DNA of 52,920 bases, taken from the NCBI GenBank assembly GCA_030825115.1, contig JAPJQL010000027.1, forward strand, positions 1 to 52,920, read 5' to 3'. The translations under genes were made by a program, and so were the position numbers. The notes under the pieces are model-generated. The model made no database searches. It had not been told where the DNA came from and was given only the letters and a program-made list of their open reading frames with translations. This document shows positions 25,534 to 34,870 of this stretch, in pieces (positions within the stretch are counted from its first letter, which is position 1; each line of letters opens with the position of its first letter). Source of the DNA: Lachnospiraceae bacterium. Its GTDB lineage: Bacteria > Bacillota > Clostridia > Lachnospirales > Lachnospiraceae.

Positions 25534-26883
25534 TCACCTTACATCATACTGATCGTTCCCTACATCATTCGGCCCGTCAGCAGAAATCTCGACCCCATTC
25601 CACTTCCATCCCGCCACGCCCTGGATCCTGCCAAACTCCTTCGCATGGATCTTCACATGCTCAAATACCACGTTTGTCATCGGCTTCTCAGGAAACGCGT
25701 CAATCTCAAACGCCCTCGATGGCCCTGCATAATCCGGCTCAATAGCGGATGTCACATTTCGGATGGTTATGTTTTTCACCTGCGGAATTCCCTGTTCTTC
25801 CTCCACCGGCTCCAAAAGCGTCTTCCAGTGTTCCGGGACCTCGCCCCGGTATCCCGCGGGAATCTCACAGTAGCTGTAGGCCGGATGCCAGTTCAGGCAC
25901 ATGTTGAACGGATATTTGACATTTACCATCTCCAGGTTTTCCACCAGGACGTCTTCAATCACCCCGCCCCTGGTCCTGGCAGACTTCATTCGAAATCCGC
26001 AGTCCGTATTGTGGTATTTCAGGTTCCGTACCACGATGTTTCGCGCGCCGCCGGATGTCTCGCTGCCGATCGTCACGCCGCAGCCGGTCAGAATCTCACA
26101 ATCCTGTATCACCACATCCTCACAGATCCGGTTTACCCGCAGTCCGTCGGCATCCCTGCCGGATTTTACACAGATGCTGTCATCATTGCACGCCACACGG
26201 CAGCGCTCCACCACGACGCGCCTGGAGGAATCGATGTCAATGCCGTCCGTGCTCGGTCCCGTATTGTCGTGGATATACAGCCCGTCCACATGGACATCCT
26301 CCGAATAACAGATATGGATATTCCAAAAACCGGAGCGGACGCTTTCAAATCCCGACAACTCCACGTTCCTGCTCTCCATCACGATCACATTGCGGACACG
26401 GCGGCAATCATAGTCCACGCACCAGCGAAGCCCCGCCGCATCGTACTCCCGCCGCATCCCGCCTTTCTGGTCTTCTCCCCAGTATTTATTCCACCAGTAA
26501 GGACCCTGGCCGTCGACGATCCCCTTTCCGGCAATCCGCACATTTTCCTGCCCGTTGACATTCAAGATTGCCACAGGCCAGTCCATCTCAATCCCCGCCA
26601 CCCTGGTCTTCATGACCGGATAGGCTTCCTCATCCGTAGTTCCAAGAAGGACCGCTCCTTCTTCCAGATAAAATTCCATATCGCTCCCGAGAAACAGCGA
26701 CGACGTCAGATAAATCCCGGACGGGACCACGACACGCGCTGCCCTTTTCGCCTCCCCGTCATCCGCCGCCTTCTTTTCACAGGCCGCATCTGAGGAAGCG
26801 GCATCGATCGCCGCCTGTATCGCGGCCGTATCCAGGGCACATCCGTCCCCGGCTGCTCCGTAGTCTTTTACATTAAAATCCAT
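25534..26883 (-). CDS. Glycoside hydrolase family 28 (polygalacturonase-like)
   Basis: Right-handed beta-helix enzyme that hydrolyses galacturonic-acid-type glycosidic bonds. In 449 residues: N-terminal FNVKDYGAAGDG, typical of GH28; NTGPSTDGIDIDS and NDDSICVKSG with the catalytic Asp residues; GVTIGSETSGG in place of the GHGxS motif, as in many bacterial exo-acting members; and RMKS in place of RIK. The ATG at 26883 follows GGGAGGA. There is no signal peptide, so it should act inside the cell on imported oligosaccharides. It is first in the GH28-LacI-TctCBA-DUF3604-sulfatase series. Confidence 0.88.
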   Translation of the reverse strand: MDFNVKDYGAAGDGCALDTAAIQAAIDAASSDAACEKKAADDGEAKRAARVVVPSGIYLTSSLFLGSDMEFYLEEGAVLLGTTDEEAYPVMKTRVAGIEMDWPVAILNVNGQENVRIAGKGIVDGQGPYWWNKYWGEDQKGGMRREYDAAGLRWCVDYDCRRVRNVIVMESRNVELSGFESVRSGFWNIHICYSEDVHVDGLYIHDNTGPSTDGIDIDSSRRVVVERCRVACNDDSICVKSGRDADGLRVNRICEDVVIQDCEILTGCGVTIGSETSGGARNIVVRNLKYHNTDCGFRMKSARTRGGVIEDVLVENLEMVNVKYPFNMCLNWHPAYSYCEIPAGYRGEVPEHWKTLLEPVEEEQGIPQVKNITIRNVTSAIEPDYAGPSRAFEIDAFPEKPMTNVVFEHVKIHAKEFGRIQGVAGWKWNGVEISADGPNDVGNDQYDVR

Positions 26884-26945
26884 AGCTATCCTCCCGATTG
26901 CCTTATGTGTCTTCCCCCAGGCGTACACTTTACTCAAAATGAAAA

Positions 26946-26983
26946 TTTCAGGACTCACCGCATTTTTACGGCAAACCCTGAAA
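26946..26983 (-). terminator. Probable glyS terminator
   Basis: An imperfect hairpin with TTTCAGG/CCTGAAA arms and an inner CCG/CGG pair lies just past the glyS stop. On the minus strand it continues into TTTTCATTTTG. Confidence 0.45.
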
Positions 26984-27005
26984 TAATCAAATAGCTCTAT
27001 TTAAT

Positions 27006-28394
27006 TTAAAAACGGAACTTATCCTCAAAATAGCTCTTCAGCTCAGCGATCGGCACGCGAACCTGCTCCATCGTATCACGGTCGCGGACAGTCACTGCAT
27101 GGTCTTCCTCAGAATCAAAGTCATAGGTGATGCAGAATGGAGTTCCGATCTCATCCTGTCTTCTGTACCGTTTGCCGATGTTGCCCCTGTCGTCAAATTC
27201 ACAGTTATAATACTTGCTCAACTCGGCATAGATCTTCTCCGCGCCCTCATTCAGCTTCTTGGACAGCGGAAGAACGCCGATCTTCACCGGTGCGATCGCC
27301 GGATGGAAGTGAAGGACGGTACGCACATCGCCCTCGCCGATCGTCTCCTCGTCGTAAGCGGCGCAGAGGAACGCCAGCGTCACACGGTCAGCTCCCAGAG
27401 ACGGCTCGATCACGTAAGGGATATACCGCGCCTTTTTCTCATCGTCAAAATACGTCATATCCTCGCCGGAGGTATTCTGATGCTGGGTCAGGTCATAATC
27501 GGTACGGTCCGCAATGCCCCACAGCTCGCCCCAACCAAACGGGAACAAAAATTCGATATCGGTGGTCGCCTTGCTGTAGAAGCTCAGCTCCTCCTGGTCA
27601 TGGTCTCTGACACGCATCTCGTCTGCCTTGATGCCCAGAGTCTGAAGCCAGTTGATACAGAAGGATTTCCAGTATGCAAACCACTCCAGGTCGGTATCCG
27701 GCTCGCAGAAGAACTCCAGCTCCATCTGCTCAAACTCACGGGTGCGGAAGGTAAAGTTGCCCGGCGTGATCTCGTTGCGGAAGGATTTGCCGATCTGACC
27801 GATGCCAAACGGCACTTTCTTCCTGGAAGTACGCTGTACGTTCTTGAAGTTTACAAAGATACCCTGCGCCGTCTCCGGTCTTAAGTATACCGTGTTCTTC
27901 GCATCCTCGGTCACGCCCTGGAAGGTCTTGAACATCAGGTTGAACTGACGGATATCGGTAAAATCATGCTTTCCGCAGGACGGGCAGCAGATGTTGTTGT
28001 CCTCAATGTACTGCTTCATCTGCTCCTGGGACCATGCGTCCACAGAGCCTTCGATCGTAATGCCGTGCTCGGCCATATAATCCTCGATGATCTTGTCGGC
28101 ACGGAACCGCTCCTTACATGCCTTGCAGTCCATCAGCGGATCGGAGAACCCGCCGAGATGGCCGGAAGCCACCCAGGTCTGGGAGTTCATCAGGATCGCG
28201 CAGTCCACGCCCACATTATAAGGGCTTTCCTGAATAAATTTCTGCCACCATGCTTTTTTTACATTGTTCTTCAGCTCCACGCCAAGATTGCCGTAATCCC
28301 AGGTGTTTGCAAGGCCGCCGTAGATCTCGGAGCCCGGATATACAAATCCTCTGCTTTTTGCAAGTGCCACGATTTTTTCCATTGTCTTTTCCAT
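27006..28394 (-). CDS. glyS: Glycyl-tRNA synthetase, single-chain class II
   Basis: Charges tRNA-Gly in the cytosol. The 462-residue homodimer type is recognisable from the opening KSRGFVYPGSEIYGGLANTWDYG, the class II motif-2 region (GIGQIGKSFRNEITPGNFTFRTREFEQMELEFF) and motif 3 with EPSLGADRVTLAFL. The C-terminal anticodon-binding domain starts near VKIGVLPLSKK. There is no room for a T-box leader because the upstream lipoprotein gene ends 30 bp before its start; it may be read from that gene's promoter or from further upstream. Confidence 0.95.
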   Translation of the reverse strand: MEKTMEKIVALAKSRGFVYPGSEIYGGLANTWDYGNLGVELKNNVKKAWWQKFIQESPYNVGVDCAILMNSQTWVASGHLGGFSDPLMDCKACKERFRADKIIEDYMAEHGITIEGSVDAWSQEQMKQYIEDNNICCPSCGKHDFTDIRQFNLMFKTFQGVTEDAKNTVYLRPETAQGIFVNFKNVQRTSRKKVPFGIGQIGKSFRNEITPGNFTFRTREFEQMELEFFCEPDTDLEWFAYWKSFCINWLQTLGIKADEMRVRDHDQEELSFYSKATTDIEFLFPFGWGELWGIADRTDYDLTQHQNTSGEDMTYFDDEKKARYIPYVIEPSLGADRVTLAFLCAAYDEETIGEGDVRTVLHFHPAIAPVKIGVLPLSKKLNEGAEKIYAELSKYYNCEFDDRGNIGKRYRRQDEIGTPFCITYDFDSEEDHAVTVRDRDTMEQVRVPIAELKSYFEDKFRF

Positions 28395-28423
28395 GATTCA
28401 CTAACCTCTCTCTTCCGCTCGTT

Positions 28424-29083
28424 TTATTTAAATATAATGTAGTTCTTTCCTTCCGGTGTCACTGCTGTATAGGAGTCACGCAGGGAGATCCCCTTCGTCA
28501 TAAATGCGATCGGACCTTCCACCTGAACTACCGCCGCTCCGTTGACCATCACCACGTAATAGGCGGACTGCTTTGTCGCCTCGGCAGATGCAACTTCCTT
28601 TCCCGACGGATTTACAAAGACGGCATCGGCAAACGCTCCCGAAGCCGCGGCATCCGCTACGGTGCTGACCGACATCGCGGTCACTGTATGGGTATTGTCA
28701 CTGTTTTCCTCAGAAAACTTCACGAAATCATCCGGGGTGGCATACTCAAACACCAGGGTTCCCGTCCGCCCTTCCAGGGCGCAGGATTTAAGCGCCACAG
28801 GAAGCTTTGCCGCTCCCTCGCTGTTTTCCGACGCAGACGCGCCGCCGTTTGCCGTATTATAATCAATCACGGCTTCCTCCACGAAAGCCTTCATCTCTTC
28901 CTGATCGTAAGTATCATTCTCTGTCTCGGATGTGTAAACCAGCGCGCTCTGTACTTCCATCGCATGATTTACGTAAATACTGTTGGTGTTGGCATTCCAC
29001 GTTCCGGTCTTCGCCTTCTGCCCGCATCCTGCAAGCATTAGAAGAAGCGCCAGGACAAGCGCCGCCGCCCTTCTCTTTTTCAT
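28424..29083 (-). CDS. Putative lipoprotein, function unknown
   Basis: A 219-residue protein. The N-terminal MKKRRAAALVLALLLMLAGCG is a lipoprotein signal with lipobox MLAGC, so it should be membrane-anchored outside. The rest is a single small domain ending in TPEGKNYIIFK with no recognised motif. The ATG at 29083 follows CAGGAGGAAG; the frame extends upstream to 29149 but without a signal there. It lies between recO and glyS on the same strand. Confidence 0.75.
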   Translation of the reverse strand: MKKRRAAALVLALLLMLAGCGQKAKTGTWNANTNSIYVNHAMEVQSALVYTSETENDTYDQEEMKAFVEEAVIDYNTANGGASASENSEGAAKLPVALKSCALEGRTGTLVFEYATPDDFVKFSEENSDNTHTVTAMSVSTVADAAASGAFADAVFVNPSGKEVASAEATKQSAYYVVMVNGAAVVQVEGPIAFMTKGISLRDSYTAVTPEGKNYIIFK

Positions 29084-29182
29084 AATCTTCCTCCTGCCGT
29101 CCCGGGCTCTGCCCGGAATCTGCCCGCCCTGCCTTCCGGCAGACGACACGCTCTAGTATTATACCTTTAATTTCCTGTTTTT

Positions 29183-29842
29183 TCAATACCCAATGCCGTT
29201 CATCGCCCGCAAAATATCAAGGGAATGAAACTCCCGGTCTATATACCGGCGCTTATTGGCATCCACGCACTGCTTCAGCTCCCGCTGTACTTCCCCTGTC
29301 AGCAAAAACGTATAGAGCGACTCGATTGGAGAAGCAATGATGTATTCCCATGCGTAGTTTGTCGAATCGCTGACCTGCTTTGTGGGATGTTCGGTGTATT
29401 CCCCGTTGATGACCATCGCCCGCAGTTCAAATACCAGCTGGATCAGGGAGTTGGGCAGCGACGGCTTTAACAGCGCCCGCAAAGACTGATAGAGCAGGAG
29501 GATCATCTCAGAGCCGTCCACATTCTCCCGGCTGTAATAATCAGCAAATTCCAGGAAATAGGAGCCATAGCACGCCGACTCCACATCCCCGGAAATCCCT
29601 TCGAAATAATTCTTTATCTCTGCCGACTGCAGATTGTAGGCGTCCCGCCCTTCCAACAGGCGAAACTGGCCAAAGGCAAACGGACGGCTCACTGCCATCA
29701 GCTGGTTGCCCGGCCGTTTCGCGCCTCTGGCAAATGCCGTGATCTTGCCCCGTTCCCGGGTCAGGATCACCAGCCGCTTATCGTATTCGCCCACGGGGGC
29801 GGCTTTTAAGACCATCCCCGTCAAATTCGTCGTCTCTCTCAC
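29183..29842 (-). CDS. recO: DNA repair protein RecO
   Basis: Recombination mediator that loads RecA with RecR. The 219-residue protein begins MRETTNLTGMVLKAAPVGEYDKRLVILTRERGKI, the N-terminal OB fold, followed by the helical C-terminal domain. No CxxC zinc finger is visible in the C-terminal half, unlike many RecO proteins. GTG at 29842 is preferred because it aligns with the usual MRE(T)-start of the family; a TTG at 29875 is possible. It follows era closely, as in other Lachnospiraceae. Confidence 0.88.
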   Translation of the reverse strand: MRETTNLTGMVLKAAPVGEYDKRLVILTRERGKITAFARGAKRPGNQLMAVSRPFAFGQFRLLEGRDAYNLQSAEIKNYFEGISGDVESACYGSYFLEFADYYSRENVDGSEMILLLYQSLRALLKPSLPNSLIQLVFELRAMVINGEYTEHPTKQVSDSTNYAWEYIIASPIESLYTFLLTGEVQRELKQCVDANKRRYIDREFHSLDILRAMNGIGY

Positions 29843-29896
29843 TGTCTGCCCGACCTTCCCGCAAGTTTCACGCAACGTCCTGTGCAGAACTCCCTG

Positions 29897-30826
29897 CTAT
29901 TTATCTTCCTGGCGGTATCCGTAATTCTTCATATACAGTTCGCTGTCCCGCCACTCCTTGCGGACCTTGACCCAGAGCTGGAGATTGACTTTCGTATCCA
30001 TCAGATCCTCGATCTCCACTCTTGCGGCAGTGCCGATCTTCTTTAACATGCTGCCGCCCTTTCCGATGATGATGCCCTTATGGGAATCCCGCTCACAGAC
30101 AATGGTTGCCTCTATGTCCATGATGCCGTTCTTCCGCTCCTTCATCTGCTCGATCGTCACCGCGATTCCGTGGGGAATCTCCTCGTCCAGCAGGCGCAGC
30201 GCCTTCTCCCGGATCAGCTCCGCCGCAATCTGCCGCATCGGCTGGTCCGTCACGGTATCCTCGTCATAGAACTGGGGACCGTAGGGCAGGTATTTGAAGA
30301 TCAGCTCCGTCAGGATATCTGTATTCTTTTCCTTTAACGCCGACACCGGCACGATCTCCGCAAAGTCGCAGATGTCCTTGTAAGCGCCTATGAATGTCAG
30401 GATCTCATCCTGGTTCTTCACCGTATCGATTTTGTTGATTGCCAGGATGACCGGGGTCTTTACCTTGTTGAGCTGCTCCGCGATATGCCGCTCTCCTGCT
30501 CCGATGAACGTCGTCGGCTCTACCAGCCAGAGGATGAGGTCCACTTCTTTTAATGTGCGCTCCGCCACGCTTACCATGTATTCCCCCAGCTTGTTTTTTG
30601 CCTTGTGGATCCCCGGTGTGTCGAGAAAGATGATCTGCCCCCTCTCGTCGGTATACACCGTCTGGATCCTGTTTCTCGTAGTCTGCGGCTTGTCGGACGT
30701 GATCGCAATCTTCTGCCCGATCAGGTGGTTCATCAAAGTGGACTTTCCCACGTTCGGACGTCCGATCAACGTGACAAATCCGGATTTTAGCTGTTTCCCC
30801 TGCATATCCATTTCTTTTAAATCCAT
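29897..30826 (-). CDS. era: GTPase Era
   Basis: Ribosome-assembly GTPase that binds the 16S rRNA 3' end. The 309-residue product has G1 GRPNVGKST, a G3 DTPGIHK, G4 NKID and a C-terminal KH domain with IIIGKGGSMLKKIGTAARVEIE. The start is the ATG at 30826 with AGAGAGGA upstream. The frame extends to 31006 into the M16C gene, but that part is unlike Era. Located between the M16C protease and recO. Confidence 0.95.
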   Translation of the reverse strand: MDLKEMDMQGKQLKSGFVTLIGRPNVGKSTLMNHLIGQKIAITSDKPQTTRNRIQTVYTDERGQIIFLDTPGIHKAKNKLGEYMVSVAERTLKEVDLILWLVEPTTFIGAGERHIAEQLNKVKTPVILAINKIDTVKNQDEILTFIGAYKDICDFAEIVPVSALKEKNTDILTELIFKYLPYGPQFYDEDTVTDQPMRQIAAELIREKALRLLDEEIPHGIAVTIEQMKERKNGIMDIEATIVCERDSHKGIIIGKGGSMLKKIGTAARVEIEDLMDTKVNLQLWVKVRKEWRDSELYMKNYGYRQEDK

Positions 30827-30860
30827 ATATTCATTCCTCTCTGGGCCTCGCGGCCTGTCT

Positions 30861-33794
30861 TTATCCTCTTGTAAGATTGGAAATCTCGCCGAACAGTTCC
30901 CGGTTCGCCTCAATCTTTGTGTCATTTCCCACGACACAGAAGCTTCCCGTATCGAGTACCGCCCGCACAATGTCCGCCAAAGCCCGGATATCGGAAGCCG
31001 ACGCATTCAGCACCTGATCCCGCTCTTTTTGCATCATCTCCTCCGTCACGCCTGACAGATATGCCGACATCCCCCTGCTGCCTTTCAGGGAAGGAGTCAG
31101 CGGAGCATCCAGATTGCTGACGGTTCCAATCACATATTTTGTCATATCCCGCTCATCCGGGTCAAACTCTTCCAGATACCTTACAATTCCCTCGTACACC
31201 TGGTCTGTCTCCGCCAGGTTCGGGTCGCGGTAGGACACAAGGTAGCCCTCGCCGGAACGCCCAAACCCGCTCATGCAGCCGTATGCGCCGCCTTTTACGC
31301 GAATGTTCAGCCACAGATAATCGTAACTCAGGATCACCTGCAGGATCTTTAACGCGCCGGTATACTCATATCCCTTTGACCGGAAATTCCCGCAGCGCGC
31401 CACGTAGTTGACCTGGGATGAGGTCTTTAAACCTTCATTGCGGTTCGCCACCGGATGGACAAACGGATAGCGGATGCCGCTGCCTTTTGGAAGTCCGTCC
31501 GTCAGCTTTTTCATCGCCTGGGGCAGATAGGCGTACCCCTCGTCGTCGGCCGTATAGTTTACCAGCATGTTTTCACGGGTGAACAGTTTTTTGCTCACCT
31601 CCTGGAGCTTGGCGATGATTCCGGTCTTTTCCGACTCGTAATTCTTCGCAATCTTTTCCAGGAAATGATAAAATGCCGTGCCGCCTGTCAGCTCATTGTA
31701 ATAAGCCGTCGGTGAAAAATAGGAGGTCGCGCGGTTTACCGCCGTGCTGTGCCCTGCATTCTCCAGCTTCATCTTTGCGCCGGAGCGGAATTCCTGGATC
31801 ACCTCTCCCAAACGCTTCTCATCCGTAAAGACCGAACGGGTCAGAATCTCTTCCAGGATTTCAAAGCCAAAATCCAGCTTGTCGTAGAGCACGCGCACTC
31901 CCGCCACAAATGCCCCCGTAAAATGCTCCGGTTCCTGAAGGTTCGCATAGGAGGTCACGGAAAAGTCCACGCCGCCGCTGTTCAAATGAATCTCGCTGGT
32001 CAGGTCCGAATACCCATAATGCTCCGTGTCCACACTGCCCAGGACAGATTTCAACAGCCCGACGTAGCAGAGGTCCTCCTGCGGGATGGCATCCGTCATA
32101 AACAGCACTTTCAGATATCCGATGCCGGAAGTAAAGAAATTGTGGTGGAGCACCTTCACGCCATCCTCTTCCTTTACCGTCCAGTAAAATTTCTCTGCCG
32201 AACGCTCGATATCGCTCCGTTTCAACAGAGGGATCTTCGCCAGATCCTCCGGTGCAGACGGGGTATCCTGATATGTTTTCAGTTCTTCCGTTTTCTGGAT
32301 CATCTCCTGGATCTGCCCCTCGGACAGGGAAGCCTTATACTCCTCCAGCTTTTTTGCCACCCGGGCGTCTTCCTCTGCCGTCAGATTCCGCTTCGGGCTT
32401 ACGGTGATGACCGCCTCAAATGGATTATCCAGAAGATAGCTTCGGATCAGTTCCTCAAAATACCCTTCCTCCACGGCCTTTTTCAGATAATCAAATGTCT
32501 CCTGGTATTCCAGATACAGCATCGGATCTCCGTCGTACAGCCAGCTGTCAAAACTGTGCAGCCCGTACATCAGACCCTTGGGCGCAGAACCGTAATCCTC
32601 CTCCCGGTATCGGAACTCATAAAAGTTGATTCCGGCGAGCAGGCTCTTTTTGTTCATGCCCTGATCCGCCAGTTTTCTGAGCGTTCCCTTCACTACGGCA
32701 AGAAACTCCCCCTTCTGCTCCAGGTTCGCATCCTTTGCAATAACGGTGAAAAACGGCTGCAGTACGCCGCCTTCATAGCCGCCTAAAATATCTTTTCCAA
32801 TCCCTGCGTCGATCAGCGCCTGCTTTAACGGCGCTCCCGGGGCATCCAGCAAGGTATACTGCAAAATCTGGAACGCCACGTACAGTTTTTTATCCAGTTC
32901 CGTATCCAGCACCGTGTTGAGGGAGAGGTAAGTGGCATCCTCCAGGGATTCTTCCTCGGTGATCGAATAGAATACCTCCCGCTCCACCGGCTGTCCAAAC
33001 GGGCGCTGCTTCGGAATATGGGAATCCACCGGCCGCTCATCATAATGGCACAGGTATTCCTCATCCAGCCAGGCCAGCTTCTCAGCCATATCCATGTCTC
33101 CATAGAGATAGATATAGCTGTTGGACGGATGGTAATAGGTCCTGTGGAAATCCAGGAATTTCTCATAAGTCAGCGTCGGGATCGCCGCCGGGTCGCCGCC
33201 CGAATCCTTGCCATAGCAGTTATCCGGGAACAGGGTATTCTGGGTATAACGCTCCAAGAGGCTCTCCGGCGAGGAATAAGCCCCCTTCATCTCATTGTAG
33301 ACCACGCCGTTGTAGATCAGCGGCTGGTCGGCCGCCTCCAGTTCATAGTGCCAGCCCTCCTGCATAAAAATCTTCTCTTCTTTATAGATGTTCGGATGAA
33401 GCACCGCATCCATATACACATCCATCAGGTTCTGGAAATCCTTCTCGTTGCAGCTTGCCACCGGATACACCGTCTTGTCCGGGTAAGTCATCGCATTGAG
33501 GAAGGTGTTCAACGAACCTTTGACCAGTTCCACAAACGGATCCTTCAGTGGGAATTTGTCCGACCCGCACAGCACGCTGTGTTCCAGGATATGGGGCAGA
33601 CCGGTGTTATCATCCGGCGGGGTGCGAAAACCAATACAAAACACCTTATTATCGTCTTCATTCGACAACAGGAAGATTCTTGCCTTCGTCTTTTTATGCT
33701 CCATGACAAAGCCTTCCGACTGCAGCTCCCTGATTGTCCTTTGCTCCACCATACGGTAAGCATCCAGCTTTTTCAACTTCTCAAACTGATTCAT
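30861..33794 (-). CDS. M16C insulinase-family metallopeptidase (presequence protease type)
   Basis: A 977-residue zinc peptidase with the inverted zinc motif HILEH at 68-72 and the M16C-associated domains of the PreP/Cym1 type. These enzymes form a closing clamshell and degrade short unfolded peptides. No signal peptide is present, so it probably acts in the cytosol on peptides such as processed signal sequences. It is followed 34 bp later by era. A 4 x 13-bp repeat lies 23-75 bp upstream of its start. Confidence 0.92.
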   Translation of the reverse strand: MNQFEKLKKLDAYRMVEQRTIRELQSEGFVMEHKKTKARIFLLSNEDDNKVFCIGFRTPPDDNTGLPHILEHSVLCGSDKFPLKDPFVELVKGSLNTFLNAMTYPDKTVYPVASCNEKDFQNLMDVYMDAVLHPNIYKEEKIFMQEGWHYELEAADQPLIYNGVVYNEMKGAYSSPESLLERYTQNTLFPDNCYGKDSGGDPAAIPTLTYEKFLDFHRTYYHPSNSYIYLYGDMDMAEKLAWLDEEYLCHYDERPVDSHIPKQRPFGQPVEREVFYSITEEESLEDATYLSLNTVLDTELDKKLYVAFQILQYTLLDAPGAPLKQALIDAGIGKDILGGYEGGVLQPFFTVIAKDANLEQKGEFLAVVKGTLRKLADQGMNKKSLLAGINFYEFRYREEDYGSAPKGLMYGLHSFDSWLYDGDPMLYLEYQETFDYLKKAVEEGYFEELIRSYLLDNPFEAVITVSPKRNLTAEEDARVAKKLEEYKASLSEGQIQEMIQKTEELKTYQDTPSAPEDLAKIPLLKRSDIERSAEKFYWTVKEEDGVKVLHHNFFTSGIGYLKVLFMTDAIPQEDLCYVGLLKSVLGSVDTEHYGYSDLTSEIHLNSGGVDFSVTSYANLQEPEHFTGAFVAGVRVLYDKLDFGFEILEEILTRSVFTDEKRLGEVIQEFRSGAKMKLENAGHSTAVNRATSYFSPTAYYNELTGGTAFYHFLEKIAKNYESEKTGIIAKLQEVSKKLFTRENMLVNYTADDEGYAYLPQAMKKLTDGLPKGSGIRYPFVHPVANRNEGLKTSSQVNYVARCGNFRSKGYEYTGALKILQVILSYDYLWLNIRVKGGAYGCMSGFGRSGEGYLVSYRDPNLAETDQVYEGIVRYLEEFDPDERDMTKYVIGTVSNLDAPLTPSLKGSRGMSAYLSGVTEEMMQKERDQVLNASASDIRALADIVRAVLDTGSFCVVGNDTKIEANRELFGEISNLTRG

Positions 33795-33816
33795 ATAGCC
33801 ATATCTCCTTTTTCAT

Positions 33817-33868
33817 TCTTTTGTCTGTGTCTTTTGTCTGTGTCTTTTGTCTGTGTCTTTTGTCTGTA
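33817..33868. repeat. Tandem repeat, 4 x 13 bp (TCTTTTGTCTGTG)
   Basis: Three perfect copies plus a fourth differing only at the last base. It lies between ydcF and the M16C gene, 23-75 bp before the M16C start, where copy-number change would alter promoter spacing. Confidence 0.9.
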
Positions 33869-33895
33869 TTTTTATCACACCTGTTTTTGTTATAC

Positions 33896-34720
33896 TTACA
33901 GGTTGCCCATCAATCGGTCTTTTAATATCGCCAGACTGTCCCGCAGGCAAAAATGTACAAATAATACCTTGTCGGACTCGGAAGCAATCCCCTTCACATC
34001 CGAAATCCCCTGCTTATCCGCAATCATCCCGGCCCGGTAAAGGTGAAAATTGCTGGTGATAATGCCAATCCTCAAAGGTTTATCCGCCACCTGCACCGCG
34101 GAAAATGTAAGCTGCGGCTTATTCTTCTGCCACTGAGCCCGCTTCTCTTCCCTGTCCTGCTCGATCAGGATTTTGCTGTAAACAATATTTTCCAGGGTGC
34201 TGTGGGAACGCTCTTCCAAAAGCATCTGCTCCTCCGGCACGCCCTGTTCCAGAAGATACGCCTGCATCGCAGACGCTTCCGTCACCGGCTCCCCTTCTCC
34301 CATCGCTCCCGAAAGGACCAGGATGGAATCCGGGTTCTCCGCCGCGTACTCCGCCGCCTTATCAAGCCGCAGCTTCAGCGTCTTGCTGATGCCGTCTTCC
34401 TTCACGCTGGCGCCCAACACGATGACATAATCCAGCCCTGGTTCCGCGGTGGACGGAATCCGGCCAAATATCAGGATCTGCACCACCAACAGGATTACAA
34501 GACCGGAGGCGCAGAGCGTCACCAGCGACACAGGAATCCACAGTTCCACGCGCTCAGGATATTTCTGATAGTATTTTAATCCCACTGCCGCAGCCCCCAT
34601 GAGCCCGCCAAGAAGCAGCCAGATAAACGCCGTTGCCGTTCCAAAACCGGCGTAAACCACGATAACCACAAAATAAACCAGGCAAACCACAGCCCCGGCA
34701 GCAAGTATCCAAGCCAGCAT
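33896..34720 (-). CDS. YdcF/DUF218 family membrane protein
   Basis: A 274-residue protein. Three N-terminal membrane segments (to about residue 90) precede a DUF218 domain starting LDYVIVLGASV, with SGAMGEGEPVTEASAMQAYL and ITSNFHLYRAGMIA. DUF218 proteins such as SanA and ElyC act in envelope or cell-wall precursor metabolism, but the reaction is unknown. Start is ATG 34720 behind GAGGAGG. It lies immediately beside the spoIVB fragment, at the left edge of the scarred region. Confidence 0.85.
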   Translation of the reverse strand: MLAWILAAGAVVCLVYFVVIVVYAGFGTATAFIWLLLGGLMGAAAVGLKYYQKYPERVELWIPVSLVTLCASGLVILLVVQILIFGRIPSTAEPGLDYVIVLGASVKEDGISKTLKLRLDKAAEYAAENPDSILVLSGAMGEGEPVTEASAMQAYLLEQGVPEEQMLLEERSHSTLENIVYSKILIEQDREEKRAQWQKNKPQLTFSAVQVADKPLRIGIITSNFHLYRAGMIADKQGISDVKGIASESDKVLFVHFCLRDSLAILKDRLMGNL

Positions 34721-34832
34721 ATCAGAACCTCCTCGCTTTTTTCGTCTTTCTTATAATACTACACTTTTGGGATTGCCACAAGCGGGGGGTTAGAAAAAGG
34801 AGAGATTTGTTTTTTGTATGTAGGAAGAAGGG

Positions 34833-34870
34833 CGAGGGGGTAGTCTTTCGTCTAAGCCCATACCCCCTCG
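34833..34870. repeat. 10-bp perfect inverted repeat at the scar edge
   Basis: CGAGGGGGTA (34833-34842) and TACCCCCTCG (34861-34870). The right arm is part of the spoIVB-derived copy, the left arm lies outside it, so the repeat straddles the junction. Confidence 0.7.

Noticed and set aside
25531..26793. A 420-codon plus-strand ORF
   Set aside because: Antisense to the GH28 gene, no start signal and no recognisable domain.
28395..28423. T-box leader before glyS
   Set aside because: Only 29 bp separate glyS from the upstream gene, too short for a T-box.
31749..32786. A 345-codon plus-strand ORF
   Set aside because: Antisense to the M16C protease; no motif or ribosome-binding site.
33817..33868. 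CRISPR array
   Set aside because: Units are 13 bp and contiguous with no spacers and no cas genes; a simple tandem repeat.
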